The translations under genes were made by a program, and so were the position numbers. Of a stretch of DNA of 64,000 bases, positions 57,641-64,000 are shown in pieces; position 1 is the stretch's first letter, and each line of letters starts with the position of its first letter. The notes beneath the pieces were generated by a model that was not told the origin of the DNA, did not search any database, and worked only from the letters and a program-made list of their open reading frames with translations. Source of the stretch: Oscheius tipulae (lineage: Eukaryota > Nematoda > Chromadorea > Rhabditida > Rhabditidae); assembly GCA_037178975.1 (NCBI GenBank), contig JASJZH010000006.1, positions 868,001-932,000 on the forward strand, written 5' to 3'.

Positions 57641-58270
57641 TAGTTTTGTAAAAAATTACGAATTTCTCCTGTTATGTGTTCCCGCTTCTTCAGTGTCCAA
57701 GCTTCGCTAGCATAGAGGAGTGCAGGCTCGACACATTGTGTGTAGAGCTTCCTTTTGTATTTGAGTGTGATCCTTGTATTTGTGAAGAGTTCGCGGAAAC
57801 GATTGAAGAGGCCCAGGCTGATCTGATCCTTCGATTAATTTCGATTAAGAGAAATGTTCCCGTCGAAAGAGTCTCGATCCGAGAATTATGAAATCATTAC
57901 AGTAAGGAACATCCTTGCCGCTCAGCGTTACCGGCAGATTTCTTCTGTTTGCCATTATTTGTCGCAGTTTGATTGTTTGTTTGATGATGGTTTTCTCCGC
58001 ATTGATGTGAAGGCCAACTTTGGTACTTTCTGCAGACAGCGTTTATTGCAAGCCTTAAACAGAGTGAGAAAACAATACTGCGTCGTCAGCGTATCGTAGA
58101 TTCGTGAGTTTTTTGCCGTTCACTCGTAGTCCTTGTTTTTGCCAATTCATCTTTCGGAAAATCCCTTCCATCACAGAGGTAAACCCGATAGGCGATATTG
58201 TCTTCTTGTAGAACGTGTATTTGTCGCAGTTTGACCTGTTCTTGTTTGACGGACGAGGAATACTTTAAAC
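57640..58270 (-). mobile_element. RTE-like LINE fragment, reverse transcriptase end
   Basis: Minus-strand pieces include FRKMNWQKQGLRVNGKKLTN followed by RYADDAVLFSHSV (YADD box, about 58110-58075) and KRKLYTQCVEPALLYASEAW (about 57770-57710), typical of the RT end of RTE-type elements. Stops and shifts lie between them. It could be the 3' part of the same element family as 53220-54840. Confidence 0.7.
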
Positions 58271-58631
58271 AAGAAATCACAACTGGGAAGGATACATGTA
58301 TGTTCCTGTCAGCAAGCTAGAATTTTTTGATCTTTTAGATTTCTTCGGCGTACAAACGGAGCAAAACAGATTTCAAGAAGCATAAGATTTGATAGTTGTT
58401 GATTAAACTCTTCTTTTTTGTGTATGGTTCTGTTTCCTAATACGTTCTGGGGTGAGAAAGAAAAATCATCTCTTCTCTATCTCTGCTCATTTCAACAAAG
58501 GCAAACAATAATGAATCAGCCAGAACTGAGTGTCTCCTATCTTTTCTCTTCAAAGCAAACATACCAATTTCTCCTTCTTAGCCTTATAAACAGAAAAACC
58601 TGTTTATCTTGCTCATTCTCCACTCGTTTTA

Positions 58632-59321
58632 ATGCCCAATGCTAGCAAGAAAATCGTCTTTGTTGGCAGTAGCTGCGTTGGAAAGTCATGTCTTATTGAG
58701 ACCTTTGTAAATGGAGCTTTTCCAAAAACTTATGTTCCGAAGGTTTGTGATACTTGCACCAAAACCGTGGAATTTGAAGGGAAGAATGTAGGTTTTCACT
58801 ATCACATATTTCTAGCCCAGATTTTAGTTAGACTTACTTCTTTGTTACACTCAAGGATTGGAAGATTATAACATGTTGAGACCGCTGAGCTATCCTAACA
58901 CTGATGTGATAGTCATTGTCTTTGGGATAGATGCTCCAGGCACTTTAGAAGACGTAGCGGATCTTTGGGCGCCTGAGGTTGGTCTCTCTGTCTCAATAAC
59001 TTATGTCCAGGTGAATCACCACTGTTCTAGCGCTCCGATTGTCTTGGTCGGACTACGTCAGGACCTCAGGGATAACCCCATAACTCTTTCTAAACTGTCA
59101 AAGGACAATAAACGACCAGTAACTGAACAAGAGGGCAAGGCGATGGCCGAGAGAATCAACGCATGTGCTTACCTTGAATGTTCAGCTGCAAATCTCGAGG
59201 TTTGTTTTGTATTAATTTTGGGAAGTTTTTTTTCCAGGGAATTAGCGATGTTTTCACAACAATTGCCGCAGCCACATTTATACCAACAACAAAGAGGAGA
59301 AAGTATTGTTGTGTTCAATAA
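58632..59321 (+). CDS. Divergent Rho-family GTPase, probable pseudo-GTPase
   Basis: Four exons (58632-58791, about 58837-58978, 59012-59199, 59237-59321) give about 190 residues with Rho fold and Rho-insert region. The P-loop GSSCVGKS is intact, but the switch I threonine is lysine (YVPKVCD for YIPTVFD). Switch II DTAGQ is replaced by YTQGL (Asp57 to Tyr, Gln61 to Leu in Rac/Cdc42 numbering) and TKxD is LRQD. ECSAANLEG is kept. The tail is KRRKYCCVQ, a polybasic region plus CaaX box for prenylation and membrane attachment. The donor after NV|D and the acceptor TTAG|AC were chosen because they restore the Rho frame. GTP hydrolysis is unlikely; nucleotide binding is uncertain. A paralogue lies at 61970-62724. 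Confidence 0.82.
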
Positions 59322-59580
59322 AGAGAATTTATCAAATTCTGGGTGACAGACATAGACAGAGAGAGACAAAAACAAAGGAGCAGTGAAATCGAGTTTTGCT
59401 CCCCTTTTGACCAGCAGCGATCAGACAAACAGCGTCTAGACGCGCCATATTCCGTGTGGTTTGATCCTTTGACCCGTTTTTTTGCACTCTCTAAAAGCCA
59501 CATTTCAAGTTCTCGTCCCCGGCTGCTGCGAGAAACCTGCCTAAAAATGCTAGCAGCTAGCCAAAACAGACACAGATTCT

Positions 59581-60566
59581 ATGGACCATCCTACATTTCA
59601 AGCAATTCTTCTCTCCCTTCTTGTGAGGCTCTCCACATCTTGTATTCCCTCCTATTCCCCTGATTTTCCAGGTATTTTTTTTTGTTTATTAAGTTTAAAT
59701 CCGTTTTAGTTTACACCCCTGAAACTACTACCATGCTGGGTCTATCAACCACAACCTCCATATCTACAACAACTTCTACGAATCCATGTCCTGGCAGGCC
59801 TCCAGCCGATGCAAGTGGTTGTCCTGTTGGATGGACCAGAAATTTTGGGGCTTGTTATTACGCAGGAACTAGTCTAGTTTATCAGCCAGCAGCTAGAGCA
59901 GTTTGTCAGTCGTTTTGTGCAGATTTGGCTTCAATTCATAGTCAGGCGGAGAATGACTACGTAAACAGTTAGTCTTGATTGTGCTTACTATTAGGACAAT
60001 GACAGAGACAGAGAAAAATAAAAAATAAAGCTAAAATAACTTATCGAATATTTTCTTTTAGCATTGGTGGCCGGGAGATTAGCCTGGATTGGAGCTGGAA
60101 GAACTTGTGGCACTCAATTTACAACGACATGCTTTGCAAACATCGATGAAACACCGGTATTTGTCGCCTTCTTCTTAATTTTTCCTTCTAATAGATGTCA
60201 TATCTCGCCCCAAAAGCGAAATCGCGAAAAACGTCTAAATACAAAGTTGTAGAGAAGATCAATGGCCAAAACTATGCTTTTGACTGATTTTTAATATTTT
60301 GCTCTCGCTATGGCACGTTGATGTGACCAAATCGTTTTCCAGCTGGATTACACTTATTTTCAACTGCGAGAGGCTTTGGGATTTGGCACGGAGAATAGCG
60401 GCGGAGATCAGTTTTGCGTAGTTGTGAGTTTACTAGCTCTTCCAAACATGATTTTTCTAAGATCAATCGCGTTAATGAAAACACAGGCGGATGGGAGGAT
60501 CTCGGCTGTGTGGCAGGTGCCACTTTTGCGGATATGGGTCTTTATGTCTGTAAATATCTGTTGTGA
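59581..60566 (+). CDS. Secreted C-type lectin-like protein with Thr-rich stalk
   Basis: The first exon (59581-59664) encodes a signal peptide, MDHPTFQAILLSLLVRLST. After the intron comes a Thr/Ser-rich, mucin-like stretch (PETTTMLGLSTTTSISTTTS) and a CTLD: CPVGWTRNFGACYYAG, AVCQSFCADLASIHSQAEN, LAWIGAGRTCG, and, over three more exons, QFCVV and NTGGWEDLGCVAGATF, ending VCKYLL. TGA at 60564. All joins are in phase with GT-AG; the last acceptor is TTTTTCTAAG. One intron contains private repeat copy 10. It lies 260 bp downstream of the Rho-like gene on the same strand. A truncated relative sits at 63163-63700. Confidence 0.85.
60197..60328 (+). repeat. Private hairpin repeat, copy 10
   Basis: Forward copy in a lectin intron: CATATCTCGCCCCAAAAGCG, AAAGTTGTAGAGAAGATCAA, GACTGATTTTTAA, CGCTATGGCACGTTG. 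The right stem half (GCTTCTGGGG) is partly lost. Confidence 0.85.
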
Positions 60567-61969
60567 CCATTTTTTTCAGTGTCTCATAAAACTTTAATGC
60601 GGTTCTAAACGTCCAGTACGATAGTAACAAATTAGAATGTTTAGGTCTGACAATGAGTTTTTTCATTTTTCATCATATGAGAGAAGAGTGCGCTGATTTA
60701 TGTTTTCCAGAATTGAGTCTGAAAATTTGATCATTTTCGTTTTCATGCGAAGAGCAGGCCTGGTGCCCTAATGTGGTTTTTTATGTCATACTAGGCCTTA
60801 GAAACTACTCCTGTTTTCTACACTACTTTGATATAATATCGATATTTTCAATTTTCCACACAGGGGGTAGTAAATTGCTTTTTTGAAGAGAGTTAAGTCA
60901 AATGACAGTTGACTTTTTCCAGCTTTTTTATAATCATCCTTGATGGTTTTTGTATGCTATTCTAGTTATATTTAAGTATTCAAAACAACTTGATTCATAC
61001 AGAATGTCTTGAAATGAAATCAGATTTTTCAGTTTTTCACATAAGGGGGAGCACTTTGATTTTTTCAGTCTAGTGAGGCGTCCACCAAAATCATCTAAAA
61101 GTGACTAACTTGACATGGTAAATGTCATTTTTTTTTCGAAAGCGGGTATCCGAAGGCTTTGTAGAACGCAAGACAGCACCGTTGAAATAGCAATCTTCCA
61201 GGTTAGTAGCGACTGACTGGACAGAGTGATTGACATGTCATAGGACATTGACCTGGACTTTAACCTACCGCTCTGTCTAGTCAGTCGCTGTTTCTGCTAT
61301 TCTGGAAGATTGCTATCTCTGGAGATGTCTCTACTCGCCGCCAATCACATGCCTTTGTCGTAAACTCTTCATCGGCTACCCCAAGAGGACGAAGAAGGAT
61401 GATGTTCTAGAGGATAGCTGCACCAGTGGAGATGTCTCTATTCATAGTCTATCACTTTAAGCCACCGAAATCTCTACCTCGTATCTTGGAAGGAAGAAGA
61501 CAGAGCAGACGAAGGAGGACCAGTTTATTATCAAAATCAGTCATTTTGGGTTTTCACCTCTTTCTGGAAGATGACTTAGTTGTAAGAAAATCAGGATTGG
61601 GTAAAATGGACAAGCTACATTTTTGATGCGCCCTTTGAGCGTTTCTTTTGTTAGATCGTTGTCACCGTTAGCTCTTTTTTTCTTATTTTTTGGACTGCTC
61701 TTGTTTGAATGACTTTTATCTGTGCCTCCTAGCCTAGACCCTTTTGTTTCTTCTCTTTTCTCATTGCTGTCGACCACTGACCCTTAGTTTTTTCTGTCAA
61801 AAGTTGTCCGCTACTTTATTTTCATGCAAAGACCGTTTTGCCGCCACTGTCCCTATTGTCTAACTCTTTTTTTTGCTGACTGTCACTATAATTTCTCAGT
61901 CAGTTCATGATGTTAAAGGTATAATAAGAGACTCAGCTTGAACGAAGGTTATGTACAAAGAAAAGCGAC
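60567..61969. other. Spacer with long hairpin
   Basis: AT-rich sequence, then the hairpin at 61187-61316 and a direct repeat GGAGATGTCTCTA (about 61320 and 61427). Frames at 61426-61777 have no signature. No gene seen. Confidence 0.45.
61187..61316. repeat. Long inverted repeat (hairpin, ~40-bp arms)
   Basis: Arm ends ATAGCAATCTTCCA (61187-61200) with TGGAAGATTGCTAT (61303-61316), and GCGACTGACTGGACAGAG (61209-61226) with CTCTGTCTAGTCAGTCGC (61271-61288), one mismatch. A small asymmetric bulge lies between them; loop about 44 nt. Confidence 0.9.
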
Positions 61970-62724
61970 TTATTGAACACAACAGAATTTCTTCCTTCTT
62001 ATCGTTTTCTTTGGTAGAAAGGCTGCTTCAACTACCTTTGCGAATACTTCCTCTACGCCCTGAAAGTTTTCTATTTGAAACAAAATGAAAAGACCTCGAA
62101 ATTTTTAGATGAGCATTCGAGATAGGCAAAAGCTTTGATTTCTTGAGCCATCGCTTTCCCATTTTCTTCAGTCACTGGGCTCTGAAAAACATTTTTTAGA
62201 GTAAAATTAAGTTTTATGTACCTCTCTGAGCTTGGAGAGCTGTTCTAGGGTCTCTGGGTTGTCCCTGAGGTCTTTTCGAAGTCCTACCAGGATTATTGGA
62301 GCGTTGGGGCAGTAGTGGTTGACCTGAAAAGGACTGAACAGTCGAGACAGACGGACAGAGACGGACGGACTCACCTCGTGAGCCCAAAAATCGAAAACCT
62401 CTTTTAAAGTCCTCGGTTCATCTATTCCAAAAACAATGACAGCCACATCAGTGTCAGGATAATTATATTTGTTCAATAGCCTGTACGTTTCATTTCCTTC
62501 AATGTAGCACAAATTCAATTCAACCTAAAAAAAAAAAGACCTGAAGTTTTGAAATGTAAGAGACTTACAGGGCTCCCTTCAAACTCTGCAGTTTTCTTCC
62601 AAGTTGAAAATAGCTTGTAAGGACGAGTCGTTGGAAATGTTCCAGATATAAAGGTTTCTATGAGACGGTACTTTCCAATGCCGCTACTGCCAACAAAAAC
62701 TATATTCTTGGTAGGAGTATTCAT
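61970..62724 (-). CDS. Divergent Rho-family GTPase, probable pseudo-GTPase (paralogue)
   Basis: Five exons join in phase from MNTPTKNIVFVGSSGIGK (62724) to TAA 61970; about 190 residues. It is even more altered than its paralogue. The P-loop is GSSGIGKY (Ser/Thr17 to Tyr, which normally binds magnesium). Switch I lacks threonine (RPYKLF), DTAGQ is YIEGN, and TKxD is LRKD. The order DPxTLKEV, HEVNHYCPNAPIILVG, DLRDNPETL, GKAMAQEIKAFAYLECSS and the C-terminal RRKKFCCVQ matches the paralogue, including the CaaX box. TGATAAG on the plus strand (62800-62806) lies 76 bp upstream. An intron contains a CAGACGGACAGAG-type simple repeat. Confidence 0.82.
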
Positions 62725-63162
62725 CGGAGAAAATGGGCAGAAGAAATGGGGTTTGCTTTAGTCTTAACAGAACCAGGCAGGCAATGACTAGGCGGAAGTT
62801 GATAAGACAACTTTTTTCTGGGTTTTGAAAGTGGCCATCAAAGGCACGCAACGAGAACAAGTCATGTTATAACCCGCTCCCCTAAATTGACTAAATCGGT
62901 CATAACTCGCTCCATTAGCGAAATTGCAAAAAACGCTCATTTACAAAGTTGTAAAGGTGTGCTACAACTTTGCTTTTGACCAACTTTTAAAACCTAGCTC
63001 AAGGGGGAGCACTATTGCATGTTGAAGTGATAACATTGGAGAGGGAGAGGAGATTTTTGAACTATGGGACAAACAGGTTTTCGTTCAAATCCTATTTCTA
63101 CCACTTGATAAATATTTGTTTAAAAGTACTTATTATTTTCCATCATTATAAAATCTTCATGA
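62725..63162. other. Promoter of the Rho-like gene and repeat copy 11
   Basis: Contains the GATA-type site at 62800-62806 and private repeat copy 11. No gene. Confidence 0.5.
62899..63032 (+). repeat. Private hairpin repeat, copy 11
   Basis: Forward copy: CATAACTCGCTCCATTAGCG, AAAAAACGCTCATTTACAAA, GCTACAACTTTGCTTTTGAC, GAGCACTATTGCATGTTG. The stem is degraded. Confidence 0.85.
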
Positions 63163-63700
63163 TCATGGTAAATATTTGCAGACATAGATAGCAACTGTAT
63201 TGTAGTCACCATAGCAGGCGCCAGTGGCACAGGAACCAACATATTCCCATCTTTTGTTTGCCAACACTGGGTAGTAATTGATCTGGAAAGGTATTAAAAA
63301 AGACTTGATTTATCACTTACAACAACGCAGTTTTGATTCCCACTAGAATTCGAGCCGAAGACCGATGGGATTTCTGAAGCAAAGTTATCATAGTCTAGCA
63401 GATATTTGACTTTTAAAACCGTTATCTAATTTGAAAGATTCTCGCGTCTCTGACCGTCTGCGTATATGTGCAAAGTAATCCTTATATTCTTTGTGTCCAG
63501 ATTCCAATCTGGAATTCGAACTTGACGTGTCAAAATTCCATATGTCAAGTTGAACAAAAGGAAGTTGTTATTGTTAGGGTAGTCGTGGTTAATAGTCTCA
63601 ACATTGTAGTAGTTTCAGGGGTATTAACTGCTAAATGAAAGATCTCAAAAAAACCATTCTGGAAAATCGGGGGAATAGGAATGAATGAGAGAAAAAACAT
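63163..63700 (-). pseudogene. Truncated copy of the Thr-rich-stalk lectin gene
   Basis: On the minus strand: remains of the signal-peptide exon end (CCTATTCCCCCGATTTTCCAG, about 63690-63670), the Thr-rich exon (NTPETTTML, about 63620), then unrelated sequence where most of the CTLD should be. Two terminal exons with good splice signals follow: LDYDNFASEIPSVFG...NCVV at about 63400-63321 and INYYPVLANKRWEYVG...YVCKYLP at 63282-63163. These match LDYTYFQLREALGFG...FCVV and ...YVCKYLL of the gene at 59581. An internal deletion removed the first CTLD cysteines and WIG core. Confidence 0.75.
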
Positions 63701-64000
63701 GATTTATTAGAAATAATATGAGTAGAGGGTTCAAAGTTAAGAGAGAATAAAGATTGCGGTCGATTCGGGGGAAGAGAGGCAGGTTAATGCCTGACAATGA
63801 TTAGGATCTGGGCACAAAGGATAATAGGATTACTTTGCTAAAGATACACAGACGGACAGAGACGCGAGAACCTTTTAAATTAGTTAACGGTTTTAAAAGT
63901 CAAATTTCAGCTGGACTATGATAACTTTGCTGTTCTTAATATTTAGAAAGACTCAGAAAACCACAATGGAGACCAGGGATGCTGACTAGAAAGCAGCAGG
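63701..64000. other. Window end, repeat tail only
   Basis: Contains CACAGACGGACAGAGACGCGAG (63846 on), related to strings near 37060 and 62350. No gene seen. Confidence 0.45.

Noticed and set aside
1..64000. CRISPR array or bacterial operon
   Set aside because: No regularly spaced repeats of that kind; intron-rich nematode sequence throughout.

Overview
The window looks like nuclear DNA from a Caenorhabditis-type nematode. The evidence is many short introns with TTTTCAG-type acceptors, a cuticle collagen, an F-box/FTH gene, secreted C-type lectin-like and ShKT proteins, probable trans-splice acceptors just before start codons, and 5S rRNA genes of nematode type. All identifications come from reading translations and splice signals; no database search was run.

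Layout. 1-3.3 kb: a Ty3/gypsy-type LTR retrotransposon (minus strand), with gag-protease and pol frames open but pol cut by the window edge and the 5' end lost. 4-4.9 kb: a decayed gene of unknown type. 5.5-9.3 kb: an F-box/FTH-like gene and a small acidic protein gene. 10-20 kb: one gene of six short exons and very long introns; its first intron carries two 5S rRNA genes in opposite orientation. 20.6-21.5 kb: a cuticle collagen (minus). 22-24.2 kb: an MFSD8/CLN7-like transporter (plus). 24.7-39.8 kb (minus): a very large MIOS-like (GATOR2) gene followed 263 bp downstream by an unrecognised gene, a spacing compatible with an operon. A threonine aldolase gene lies on the opposite strand inside one intron of the MIOS-like gene. 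40.8-42.0 kb: a small secreted protein gene.

42-64 kb is a rearranged, fast-evolving block. It holds three C-type lectin-like genes that read intact by eye, a fourth with a Thr-rich stalk, a truncated copy of that fourth one, a triple-ShKT secreted protein, two divergent Rho-family GTPases that lack key GTPase residues but keep a CCVQ prenylation box, and decayed genes (zinc-finger-like, TAK1-like kinase). It also contains pieces of an RTE-like LINE, a mariner-type MITE, a scrambled inverted duplication of the ShKT promoter and first exon, and at least eleven copies of a ~140 bp hairpin-forming repeat noticed nowhere else in the window. GATA-type TGATAAG/CTTATCA sites and TATA boxes sit close upstream of several of these genes. 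This would fit intestinal expression of an immune or environmental-response cluster, but that is inference.

The housekeeping part (10-40 kb) is orderly and its exon phases agree through long runs. The accessory part (42-64 kb) is where the most unusual features lie: the putative pseudo-GTPase Rho pair beside lectin genes, the private repeat family and the fold-back duplication.
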